A DNA stretch of 6,751 bases from Candidatus Heimdallarchaeota archaeon (lineage in GTDB: Archaea > Asgardarchaeota > Heimdallarchaeia > Heimdallarchaeales > Kariarchaeaceae). The stretch spans positions 1-6,751 of the forward strand of contig JALUTL010000021.1 of NCBI GenBank assembly GCA_027016475.1, read 5' to 3'. The translations under genes and the position numbers were made by a program. Shown one piece after another: positions 1-6,597 of this stretch. Within the stretch, counting starts at the first letter, position 1; each line of letters opens with the position of its first letter. The notes beneath the pieces are model-generated. The model ran no database searches, had not been told where the DNA came from, and was given only the letters and a program-made list of their open reading frames with translations.

Positions 1-1533
1 TGCCAATACAGAGAAAACAGCGAAATTAGACTGAGATGCTGTGGTTGCTTGAGGTTTAGTCAAGGGCAACATGGTTTCCAGCGAGGTTGTTGTCACATTG
101 CCATCATGAACGCTTATTGATACCCTAATGGAATTGTTGGTTTGAATTTCAGTTGTTTCAAAAGTAACAGTTGATGTTTCAAAATTCAATGGAATCAATT
201 CAGAAGTGTAAATTGTTTGAACTTCATCTTTAGCAACAACTTGGTACGAAACAGCTGATTTGTCCAAATCGTCAACAACAAAAGTAATCGACATATAACT
301 TCCATTGTAGAATATTTGAGGGATGTATGTTACAGGAAATGAGCCCAATGCTTTGTTTATTGCCCAAAATACGTCTGTAATTCTTTCAATTTTGTAATTT
401 CCAAAATCTGAGCCGAAACCAAAAAACTGTACCGGCACTCCTGTATGGGAAATTGTTGACCATGTTGCATCGATTTGCTGCAATCTTTGATATCGTATCT
501 GATTGTTTTCAATTCGGCTTTTATCATCGGATGGCAATTCACCCGTCAAGTTTGAATAGTCGTGGATTTTTAGTCCACCAGTTTCATGGTCAGCTACAAC
601 AACTACGATTGTATTCCCCTGAGATTCAGCAAATTCGGTAGCCAACCGAACACTTTTTTCAAAAGTGATGGTTTCTAGAACATTGTACCAAGTCTTGTTT
701 GTTTCTGATGGAGATAAATGACCTGCGTGATCTATTCGCCCTCCTTCAACCATCATGAAAAAAGGTTTTTCTTTTGATTGGAAATATTTCAGGGAAAACT
801 CTGTCAAATCAATCAGACTAGGATCAACTGAAGGATTTCTGAGGGCTTCATACGGCATATGCTGGTCACCAAATAGTCCTAAAACCTTTGAGCTAGTATT
901 TGTAGCAGAGCTGAGTTCGTCAATATTGGAAATTCCAAGATAGCCGTGTTGTGAAGCCATGGATTTTACACCTTCTGCTCCACCTACATAATGTACGCCC
1001 CTTCCACCACCCAATATAAGGTCAATTCCCTGATCAAACAAAGCATCGCGGATTGCCTCCTTATTGTCTCTATTGTCAGTGTGGGATACAAAAACGGCTG
1101 GGGTGGCATGAGTGAACTCTGTTGTTGTTACAATCCCTGTTGCATAGTCAAAATCATTTTTCAAATATTCCAATAAAGTTTTGTAGGCAAATGACTTGCT
1201 TTTGTCCATGGAAACAATCCCATTTGCGGTCAAGTAGCCGGTGGTAATTGCGGTTCCTCCTGCTGCGCTGTCCGTAATTTCATTGTTTGAGTTGTTAGTG
1301 TTGTAAAGATATGAAATAGGAAATTTCTGTTGCATTATGGATGCATTTTCAGACCCATACTCCACCAAGTTCGCGAGCTTCAAGTGTTCAGGGCCCATTC
1401 CATCACCAATCATGAGAATTACATTTGGCCTTTCCGAGATTGATTGATTGGAATCAAGTTGCGCATGAGTTGGAAGTCCATGCGTTTGAAAAATGAGAGA
1501 GAGAAGGACAAGCAGTAGAAATTTTGTTTTCAT
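1..1533 (-). CDS. phoA: Secreted alkaline phosphatase with C-terminal extension (3' end outside window)
   Basis: This is a metal-dependent phosphomonoesterase of the alkaline phosphatase superfamily that should release phosphate from organic esters outside the cell. The frame is open for 511 codons from an ATG to the window edge, with no stop. Residues 1-25 form a signal peptide (MKTKFLLLVLLSLIF core, THA before the probable cleavage site; no lipobox Cys). All core motifs are present: DGMG with metal ligand D44, TDSAAGG with nucleophile S89, THATPA (H142, T144), R155 for phosphate binding, GGGR at 175-178, VEGGRIDHAGH with E263, D268 and H272, ADHETGG with D315 and H316, and SHTG with H363. 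His occupies both positions equivalent to E. coli Asp153 and Lys328 (H142, H269), as in many non-enterobacterial enzymes. The catalytic core ends near residue 397. At least 114 further residues look like a beta-rich domain followed by a Thr/Ser/Gln linker that is turning hydrophobic at the edge, so a membrane anchor may follow (inference). Eight N-X-S/T sequons fit an exported glycoprotein. Confidence 0.93.
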   Translation of the reverse strand, partial: MKTKFLLLVLLSLIFQTHGLPTHAQLDSNQSISERPNVILMIGDGMGPEHLKLANLVEYGSENASIMQQKFPISYLYNTNNSNNEITDSAAGGTAITTGYLTANGIVSMDKSKSFAYKTLLEYLKNDFDYATGIVTTTEFTHATPAVFVSHTDNRDNKEAIRDALFDQGIDLILGGGRGVHYVGGAEGVKSMASQHGYLGISNIDELSSATNTSSKVLGLFGDQHMPYEALRNPSVDPSLIDLTEFSLKYFQSKEKPFFMMVEGGRIDHAGHLSPSETNKTWYNVLETITFEKSVRLATEFAESQGNTIVVVVADHETGGLKIHDYSNLTGELPSDDKSRIENNQIRYQRLQQIDATWSTISHTGVPVQFFGFGSDFGNYKIERITDVFWAINKALGSFPVTYIPQIFYNGSYMSITFVVDDLDKSAVSYQVVAKDEVQTIYTSELIPLNFETSTVTFETTEIQTNNSIRVSISVHDGNVTTTSLETMLPLTKPQATTASQSNFAVFSVLA

Positions 1534-1537
1534 GGTG

Positions 1538-1576
1538 TTTCCTTAATTGGCAAGTTAATTTATGTATCCCTTATAC
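1538..1576 (-). promoter_or_regulatory. Candidate promoter and weak Shine-Dalgarno of the alkaline phosphatase gene
   Basis: The 61 bp between the nuclease stop and the phosphatase ATG hold two A/T-rich candidates on the minus strand. One is TAAATTAA (1555-1562), centred about 26 bp before the ATG, which would give a leaderless transcript. The other is a TATAAG element (1570-1575), which would leave a leader of about 15 nt. The second choice agrees better with a purine stretch AAGGA (1540-1544) placed 6 nt before the ATG. Neither box is a strong consensus match, so a promoter here is likely but its exact position is uncertain. Confidence 0.35.
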
Positions 1577-1594
1577 CATATACGGGGTGGTAAA

Positions 1595-3298
1595 TTATGC
1601 TTCCGAAACATTTGCGTCTTTTGTTGATCCAAGTGGATGCAGATAGACAAAACCATCTAAAATGGTATAGGGAATCCTTCGATCATCAATCCATGGGTTC
1701 TTATCCCTATATTCCTTAAATAAATCATTAGTAAGTATCATTGCTTTGCGTTCTTGTGCGAGGCGAAGAATAAATTGGTCTGCGGAAACCTTGGCTGGCA
1801 TTACATGAATTTTTCCAGAGTGAGTTGCCTTGTCAAATTCCTTCATGTCACTGACTTGATAGCGCAACGCCGCATCCGCGATTACAATGATATTCTTGAA
1901 CCCTGCACGTTGCAGAGTCTCCACTGCCTTGTCTATATTTCTTAAGTCAGCTTTTCCTTCAGAGGTCGGTCTCTCCCACGCAACGTTTGATCCATCCACA
2001 ACCACAGTTTCAGTGTCAAGCTGAAATTGAGGAATGTCTGGTGTTAACAGCCTCATAAACAATCGATTCGGTAATTTAGGATTGAAATAAAAATACAGGA
2101 AGGAGGAAACAAACATAATCAACAGAAGAACATTAAATGCCGTAAGCCAAAATGAAAGGTCATTCCAAGCCAGAACAACGTTGATTATATTCGAAACGGG
2201 AAATTGTCTGGTTTCGACAAATATTTTGTCAGTGTCACTACCATCAGGATCATGGAACAATATTTCCAATGTGACAGTTGCATCACCATCTTTCAGGACA
2301 GTTCCCACTACAGATGTTTCAAATCGGGAGTTTCCAGCGATTTCGATAATTTGAGTTTCAGACCCTGATGCAAAAGATATGAGATCCGATACAAGCCCGA
2401 AGGAAATTTGGATTGCATCTTGTTCCAAATTGGTGATGGTAATCGAAAATGTCGTTGTATTTTGGGAGAACAACTGGTTAATAGGATTGAAGCTTGCGAT
2501 AACCCTAGGCAGAACTTTTGGTTTGAGGCTTAAGCTACCCACCTTCGTAAGTTGCTCTGAGTTCGTAAACGAAGTAAACAATGAAAGATGACCAATTCCA
2601 AATCGAGACGGAGAAATTGTGAAGTTTAGAACTATTTTTTCGTCTGCTCGCATCAGAGGAATGAAAGCGGGGAATATAGATTGAACCAATCCTACAGGTT
2701 CATCGATTGATTGAATGGTGACAGTTACATTAAACGCGTTTGATCCACCTACATTTTCCAATGAAAGAAAAATGGTTCTATTTTGGTTTTTGCCGACAGA
2801 AAATGATCCAGTCGGAGAAAGGCTGAACAAAACGTTCGCTTGAGGGTTGGTCACGACTTGGAACGTCGCATTTGTGTGCAGAGAGAAAGTCTCATTCAGA
2901 TGGATATACAGATTCAAGGAATAAATTCCTTCATCCAACGGATTAGGAGTAAAATACGTATGCAGAGTATAATTTATGAAACTTGTTTCAGTAGTGTCGT
3001 TCAGAAGGGAGAGGGCAGAATATGTTTGGTTGTCAAATAACCAAAGTGAAAACGGAAGATCTGGAATAAGATTTTCGGGACTTGTCAGGTTTCGTGCCCC
3101 GATTGCAACATTAATGGAATCTCCTCTTTCAATTATCGTTGAAGAAAGGTTGAGGACAGGTTCAACTACGGTTTCGTTAAGTTGGTCACCTTGCCAAGTA
3201 TCCTTAACTATTGGCTCTGTAACTCCATCTACATCTACTACTGAGGTATGGATCAACGAAACCAAGAGAATACCTAGCACAAAGTAATGTCTTATCAA
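1595..3298 (-). CDS. Receptor-like membrane protein with cytoplasmic Zc3h12a/NYN-type ribonuclease domain
   Basis: This 567-residue protein appears to be a type I, single-pass membrane protein. Residues 1-20 form a signal peptide. Residues about 28-150, 152-260 and 263-368 are beta-strand-rich with short Asn/Gly turns and look like three Ig/CARDB-like sandwiches. This part has 12 N-X-S/T sequons (N41, 50, 70, 90, 100, 109, 135, 143, 173, 190, 225, 280). Residues 382-405 are one hydrophobic helix, followed by Lys/Arg (K408, R412, R416), which places the C-terminus inside. Residues 431-555 resemble the Zc3h12a (Regnase-1) NYN/PIN-like RNase: VVVDGSNVAWE (D435), a hydrophobic strand ending at D475, SADQF (D507), ILTND (D525) and the late strand LDGFVYLHP. 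These Asp residues match the acidic metal-binding site of that family. The start is TTG, preceded at 10 nt by AGGAAGAGGT, and it begins directly at the signal peptide. The ligand and RNA target are unknown. The domain layout is well supported; actual nuclease activity is inferred from the family. Confidence 0.85.
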   Translation of the reverse strand: MIRHYFVLGILLVSLIHTSVVDVDGVTEPIVKDTWQGDQLNETVVEPVLNLSSTIIERGDSINVAIGARNLTSPENLIPDLPFSLWLFDNQTYSALSLLNDTTETSFINYTLHTYFTPNPLDEGIYSLNLYIHLNETFSLHTNATFQVVTNPQANVLFSLSPTGSFSVGKNQNRTIFLSLENVGGSNAFNVTVTIQSIDEPVGLVQSIFPAFIPLMRADEKIVLNFTISPSRFGIGHLSLFTSFTNSEQLTKVGSLSLKPKVLPRVIASFNPINQLFSQNTTTFSITITNLEQDAIQISFGLVSDLISFASGSETQIIEIAGNSRFETSVVGTVLKDGDATVTLEILFHDPDGSDTDKIFVETRQFPVSNIINVVLAWNDLSFWLTAFNVLLLIMFVSSFLYFYFNPKLPNRLFMRLLTPDIPQFQLDTETVVVDGSNVAWERPTSEGKADLRNIDKAVETLQRAGFKNIIVIADAALRYQVSDMKEFDKATHSGKIHVMPAKVSADQFILRLAQERKAMILTNDLFKEYRDKNPWIDDRRIPYTILDGFVYLHPLGSTKDANVSEA

Positions 3299-3308
3299 AT
3301 TACTTGTT

Positions 3309-3318
3309 ACCTCTTCCT
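3309..3318 (-). promoter_or_regulatory. Ribosome binding site that fixes a TTG start
   Basis: The minus strand reads AGGAAGAGGT here, ending 10 nt before the TTG at 3298. GAGGT pairs with the anti-Shine-Dalgarno end of archaeal 16S rRNA. No ATG or GTG lies nearby in frame at the beginning of the signal peptide, so this site is the main support for the TTG start. Confidence 0.6.
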
Positions 3319-3326
3319 ATGATTTG

Positions 3327-3349
3327 TATAAATATTGGCCCTATATAAA
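3327..3349 (-). promoter_or_regulatory. Tandem TATA-like boxes upstream of the membrane nuclease gene
   Basis: Two TATA-like boxes lie in the 106 bp gap on the minus strand. TTTATATA (3342-3349) is close to the archaeal consensus. With the usual spacing of about 26 bp it would start transcription near 3320, giving a 5' leader of about 22 nt that just includes the Shine-Dalgarno. TATTTATA (3327-3334) would start near 3304 and lose that site. The upstream box is therefore the better candidate, and the second could serve an alternative transcript. Confidence 0.5.
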
Positions 3350-3357
3350 TAAAAACC
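3347..3357 (-). terminator. Possible oligo-T terminator after the glycerate kinase gene
   Basis: About 50 bp past the glycerate kinase stop, the minus strand carries GGTTTTTATTT without a preceding hairpin. Archaeal RNA polymerase commonly terminates at such T-runs. The run overlaps the TATA box of the next gene, so it may simply be promoter A/T-richness. Confidence 0.25.
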
Positions 3358-3404
3358 TGCATTTTTGAGAAATTGGTAGAAGAAAGTTTTTGTTTATTGA
3401 GGTC

Positions 3405-4721
3405 TTAAACAAAAATGACCATATACAGGTCAGTCAGATTCAGCGAGCTTCCTGACAATGAAAATCCATAGCCCAAAGAAGACAAAGCCTTTCCGGAATT
3501 TCCTTTCTTGATGATGGAAATGGCCCCACCCAATGGGCGGAAATGTGTAGCAGTTTCAGAAAACACGAAATAGCCTGAATCTGGTGAAGAGCCGTCTTTC
3601 CCATCAGTGGCCAAACCAATGAAGACAATGTTAGGATGATGGAGAAGTCTTTCAGCCATCAAAACGGAAAGTGCAGAAATACGGCCACCTTTTCCCCTGT
3701 ACATTTGCTCAGAAAGTTCTATTGTAGGTTCACCCATCCAAATCAGGGTTTTTCTCAGTTCCTGAGTAGCGTTTTTAGCAAAGCTTGCAATTGTATCCAT
3801 TATTTGGGAGGCCACTTGTGTAACAGTTCCGCTTAAATTGAGATCAACAATTTCAGCATTAAATCCTTCTTTTTCCAACCGAGACGACAATGCCTCAACG
3901 AACTTCGATCGAGTGACAACCAAATGTGTTTGATGTAGGGCATTAGGTTCTTGAGCCATGCTGAACAGCTCAAACAGATGTTCATACCGAATGGAAAGGC
4001 TTTCCATCTGTTTTTTTAACCAATAGCCTACATCCTGCGGAATGGTGATGCCGTGAGTCAATGGCCCAGAACCAATGTATGCAGGATTATCATCCAATAT
4101 GTCTGAAACAGCCCAAACATATGTCCGTATTTGGGAAACCATTGCGGAAAGTTTTCCGCCTTTGACTTGGTCAATAAGGCTACGGACTGCATTCAACCGA
4201 TAGATATCAAAACCCTCTTTCATGGCATTGATTACAATTTGGTTGTATTGCTCCAATGAAAGCCCCATTTCAGGAAGACAAAAACTCGAAGATGCACCAC
4301 CAGAAATGAAGCAGTGTATTACCCAGTCCTCAGGAAGATTTTGAAGCTCCCTTATGACTTGTTTGGTAGCATCAACGGTCTGTTGATCAGGAAGAGGATG
4401 TGAAGTTTTGAAAAACATCCAATCGTCAGGAATTAGCTTTAGATCTTCCTCCGAATAGTATCCTTCCGGTTGAAGCACACATGCTTTTTGAAATCCGATA
4501 TCTGAGAGTTCACGTGCGGTAAGGGCCATGTCCAGAGCGTTCTTTCCAATTGCCAACAGGAATTGGTGCGGATGATTGAAATAATCTCTTTCAAGTTCTA
4601 ATAAAGATTTTCTGGGATGGACATCATTCAAAGCCTTCGCTACTGCCATTAAGTGCTTTCGACAAGCTTCACCATATTTTGAAGGGAGAATCCTAGGAGA
4701 TTTGAAGTTAATGACTGGCAA
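3405..4721 (-). CDS. gck: Glycerate 2-kinase (MOFRL/GckA family), divergent
   Basis: This 438-residue cytoplasmic protein, normal in length for the family, should phosphorylate D-glycerate with ATP to 2-phosphoglycerate. That step feeds branched Entner-Doudoroff or serine/glycerate metabolism into lower glycolysis. Family blocks occur in order: GKNALDMA with K60 (the conserved Lys of GKAA), SHPLPD (107-112), FISGGASSS (138-146), NAVRSLIDQVKGGK (177-190), VSDILDDNPAYIGSGP (205-220), MGEPT (329-333), GKGGR with R347 (343-347), ATDGKDG (371-377) and the terminal SLNLTDL (426-432). Several blocks deviate: SGGASSS for SGGGSAL, GGRISALS for GGRNQELA, and a shortened SGSSLNLTDL for TGPTGTNVNDL. This may mean an altered substrate or only a distant branch. 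The TTG is the first start after an in-frame TGA and has GTGAT 5 nt upstream. Starting at Met25 would cut the first helix (GEACRKHLMAVAKAL). No sugar-pathway neighbour is visible. Confidence 0.88.
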   Translation of the reverse strand: MPVINFKSPRILPSKYGEACRKHLMAVAKALNDVHPRKSLLELERDYFNHPHQFLLAIGKNALDMALTARELSDIGFQKACVLQPEGYYSEEDLKLIPDDWMFFKTSHPLPDQQTVDATKQVIRELQNLPEDWVIHCFISGGASSSFCLPEMGLSLEQYNQIVINAMKEGFDIYRLNAVRSLIDQVKGGKLSAMVSQIRTYVWAVSDILDDNPAYIGSGPLTHGITIPQDVGYWLKKQMESLSIRYEHLFELFSMAQEPNALHQTHLVVTRSKFVEALSSRLEKEGFNAEIVDLNLSGTVTQVASQIMDTIASFAKNATQELRKTLIWMGEPTIELSEQMYRGKGGRISALSVLMAERLLHHPNIVFIGLATDGKDGSSPDSGYFVFSETATHFRPLGGAISIIKKGNSGKALSSLGYGFSLSGSSLNLTDLYMVIFV

Positions 4722-4726
4722 GTGCC

Positions 4727-4770
4727 ATCACATTATCTAAAAGCAGCATTCCTTTTAAGTATCTATATCA
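4727..4770 (-). promoter_or_regulatory. Candidate promoter and Shine-Dalgarno of the glycerate kinase gene
   Basis: On the minus strand GTGAT (4727-4731) lies 5 nt before the TTG and matches part of the archaeal Shine-Dalgarno GGAGGTGAT. Upstream, TGATATAG (4763-4770) would place the transcript start near 4740, giving a leader of about 19 nt that contains this site. ACTTAAAAG (4752-4760) is a second, weaker A/T box. The rest of the 141 bp gap shows no gene. Confidence 0.35.
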
Positions 4771-4862
4771 TAGTCTAGCTGCATATGAAGAAGGTCAATT
4801 CTTGCATTCCATTTGTGCCATTTTTGACAAAAGATGGTAAGTCATGAGCGATGCAATAGGAC

Positions 4863-5639
4863 CTATTTGCCGTACCTTCTTTGTCTCTGTTGATAAGACC
4901 GAATTGCCCTGAGAAAGTCGATTTCCCTAAATAGTGGCCAATATACATCAGTAAAATACAGTTCTGAGTATACACCCTGCCAGAGAAGAAAACCAGAAAG
5001 TCTAACTTCCCCTGAGGTTCGAATGATAAGATCAGGATCTGGAAGGCCAGTGGTGTACAGATGGGATGCGATTAGATCTTCAGTGATATCATTTACGTTA
5101 AGCTTTCCTTGTTTAACATAGCGTGCAATTTTTCTTACTGCATTGATGATTTCTCTACGCCCTCCGTACGCCAAACAAATATTCAGAATATATTCATCGT
5201 ACTCTTGGGTTGCCTCTTCTGTTTTCCTTATTTCATTCTGCAATGATTCTGGGAGGAGCGAGATTTCACCTGAAAACCGTACTTGGATTTTTCTTTCATG
5301 AACCCGTTTGTCTTCCCTTATTTTTCGGGCGTTTTCTTCGGCAAGCTTAAAGATTACAGCTTTTTCTTCGTCTGTTCTGTTAAAATTTTCTGTAGAAAAA
5401 ATCCATACAGAAACAATTTTCACATCAAGCTCCCATGCCCATTCCAGTACTTCCTCCAACTTGTTTGCCCCAATTTGATAGCCTCGTTGGATGGAAATAC
5501 CCAATGTCTTTGCACCTCTTCTGTTTCCATCAAGAATTAGTCCAATGTGTTTTGGAATTTCTTTCGATTTAACTTGCCGTTTCAAATTACGTTTGTATAC
5601 TGAATATAGAAGACGGGATGGTGTAAATCTCTCCTTCAC
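4863..5639 (-). CDS. uppS: cis-Prenyltransferase (undecaprenyl/dehydrodolichyl diphosphate synthase family)
   Basis: This 258-residue enzyme should add isopentenyl diphosphate units in cis to an allylic diphosphate, making the long polyprenyl diphosphate from which the lipid carrier for N-glycosylation and surface glycans is derived. It would act at the cytoplasmic face of the membrane. Visible motifs are LILDGNRR with catalytic D37, VWIFSTENFNR (78-88), AYGGRREI (157-164), and PDPDLIIRTSGEVRLSGFLLWQ (200-221) with R207, R213 and S215. SELYFTDVYWPLF (225-237) carries the Mg ligand E226, and an RYG at 255-257 matches the C-terminal RxG motif. Two conserved sites are Gly instead: G42, where E. 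coli has Trp31 in DGNGRW, and G216 instead of Asn in RLSNFLLW. The start is GTG, directly after an in-frame TGA, and no Shine-Dalgarno is seen; the N-terminal SRLLYSVYKRNLKRQV matches the family's first helix, so little can be missing. Chain length cannot be read from the sequence. Confidence 0.93.
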   Translation of the reverse strand: MKERFTPSRLLYSVYKRNLKRQVKSKEIPKHIGLILDGNRRGAKTLGISIQRGYQIGANKLEEVLEWAWELDVKIVSVWIFSTENFNRTDEEKAVIFKLAEENARKIREDKRVHERKIQVRFSGEISLLPESLQNEIRKTEEATQEYDEYILNICLAYGGRREIINAVRKIARYVKQGKLNVNDITEDLIASHLYTTGLPDPDLIIRTSGEVRLSGFLLWQGVYSELYFTDVYWPLFREIDFLRAIRSYQQRQRRYGK

Positions 5640-5660
5640 TCAACCAAATGAGATTTATCG

Positions 5661-5670
5661 CTATAAAATA
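5661..5670 (-). promoter_or_regulatory. TATA box of the cis-prenyltransferase gene (leaderless spacing)
   Basis: The minus strand reads TATTTTATAG, with TTTTATA (5662-5668) centred 26 bp before the GTG at 5639. Archaeal TATA boxes are centred about 26-27 bp before the transcript start, so transcription should begin at or within a base or two of the start codon. The lack of a Shine-Dalgarno before this gene agrees with a leaderless mRNA. Confidence 0.6.
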
Positions 5671-5739
5671 CTCTTGCAAACTGACACCGATATTCTGCAT
5701 CACCAATCAATGTTGCAATTTTTCCAATATGGTTCAATA

Positions 5740-6501
5740 TTATGCAAAAAGATCCTCTGAGTTCCAAATGCGCTGAAATTCAGCAAATATCAGATCAATG
5801 TTTTGATGGGTTTCACTGGAAATTACTGGAAATTCATTCAAATGCTCATGCTCAATCACCAATTGTGCAATTCGCTGTGACAGTTCAGCGTTTAGGACAT
5901 TATGTTCTACCCGAAGATCATCCATTAGGAATTCAGGGTTTTCAACCCATTCTTGCATCCGCTGAAGTCGCTGGTTTTGGATCAAGTCCCCTTTGGAAAT
6001 GGCGAATGACATGCCAGTTTTGAGCCTATAGCTTATGGACAAGCCAAAAAGGAGGATTGAAATAAGGCTTGATGCTGTGCTACAAAGAATAGGATCAATG
6101 AGGAATGCACCAGCCATTACATTGCCTCGAGAAAGTTCAGAAATTATGACAGGCCCACTGCCTCGAAATGCGAATGCTTCCATTTGCCCAGGTAAATCAA
6201 TAAGAACGTATTCTGCACCATATTCCTTTAGTTCCTCAATGACTTCGTCCATTTTTACGGCCACTTGATCCATTGCAGCTATAATTGCACCATTTGGACC
6301 TAACTCGAATCTGTCAACAATATCGTCATAGGAAACATAATTCCGGATGTCAATTGCTGGCGCATAGGGAAGGCGAACTACAGCAGGATCCAAGTTTACG
6401 GTAATTACATCCAACTCCACTCGATTCATCCAATCGTAAAGTGTGGCCGTTGCATGTGACTTTCCTGACCCAGCTGGTCCTAGGAAATACCCGATATTCA
6501 T
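5740..6501 (-). CDS. GPN-loop GTPase
   Basis: This is a 253-residue homologue of the GPN GTPases, dimeric SIMIBI-class G proteins whose eukaryotic members Gpn1-3 help assemble and import RNA polymerase II; the archaeal role is not settled. Motifs seen (numbered from the revised start) are the P-loop GPAGSGKS (8-15), NLDP with D38 for G2, the diagnostic GPN tripeptide (68-70), DLPGQ (102-106) for G3 and SKGD (169-172) for G4; SSET near the C-terminus is a likely G5. The length matches archaeal relatives of about 250 residues. The frame stays open upstream to a TTG at 6597, but the added 32 residues (basic, Gln/His-rich) have no counterpart in the family, where MxxxFxGPAGSGKS is the N-terminus. 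The ATG at 6501 is also 26 bp from a TATA box. The gene is divergent from the charged protein at the right edge. Confidence 0.95.
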   Translation of the reverse strand: MNIGYFLGPAGSGKSHATATLYDWMNRVELDVITVNLDPAVVRLPYAPAIDIRNYVSYDDIVDRFELGPNGAIIAAMDQVAVKMDEVIEELKEYGAEYVLIDLPGQMEAFAFRGSGPVIISELSRGNVMAGAFLIDPILCSTASSLISILLFGLSISYRLKTGMSFAISKGDLIQNQRLQRMQEWVENPEFLMDDLRVEHNVLNAELSQRIAQLVIEHEHLNEFPVISSETHQNIDLIFAEFQRIWNSEDLFA

Positions 6502-6521
6502 ATTTTGAACATCGTGCCCAT

Positions 6522-6530
6522 GGATATAAG
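6522..6530 (-). promoter_or_regulatory. TATA box of the GPN GTPase gene (leaderless spacing)
   Basis: The minus strand reads CTTATATCC; TTATAT (6524-6529) is centred about 25.5 bp before the ATG at 6501. This puts the expected transcript start on the first base of that ATG. The box lies inside the longer open frame, so a transcript starting here could not encode the upstream TTG version. Confidence 0.6.
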
Positions 6531-6597
6531 GGCGTTGTTTGGTTCGATGCGCGAGACAAAAGCTGTTGAGTTGTCGGTTTTTGTGATTGGTTTCCAA

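Noticed and set aside
2976..3287. A 103-residue plus-strand open frame opposite the nuclease gene
   Set aside because: The minus-strand frame has a signal peptide and sequons over the same bases. The plus-strand peptide is Ser/Arg-rich with no motif and no plausible promoter.
4577..4680. Met25 of the glycerate kinase as the true start, with AAAATATGGT (4671-4680) at leaderless distance
   Set aside because: This start would cut the first alpha-helix that family members keep. The box lies inside coding sequence and is probably chance, while the TTG start has a Shine-Dalgarno-like GTGAT.
4818..4837. Imperfect inverted repeat CCATTTTTG-AC-AAAAGATGG after the cis-prenyltransferase stop, as a possible terminator hairpin
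   Set aside because: The stem is short, A/T-rich and imperfect, the loop is only about 2 nt, and no T-run follows on the transcribed strand. It gives no real support for a terminator.
4775..4975. A 66-residue minus-strand open frame overlapping the cis-prenyltransferase 3' end
   Set aside because: It is a shifted reading of a region fully explained by the conserved C-terminal motifs of the prenyltransferase, and the peptide itself resembles no family.
5742..6023. A 93-residue plus-strand open frame opposite the GPN gene
   Set aside because: It is the antisense of conserved GPN coding sequence and shows no domain or upstream signal of its own.
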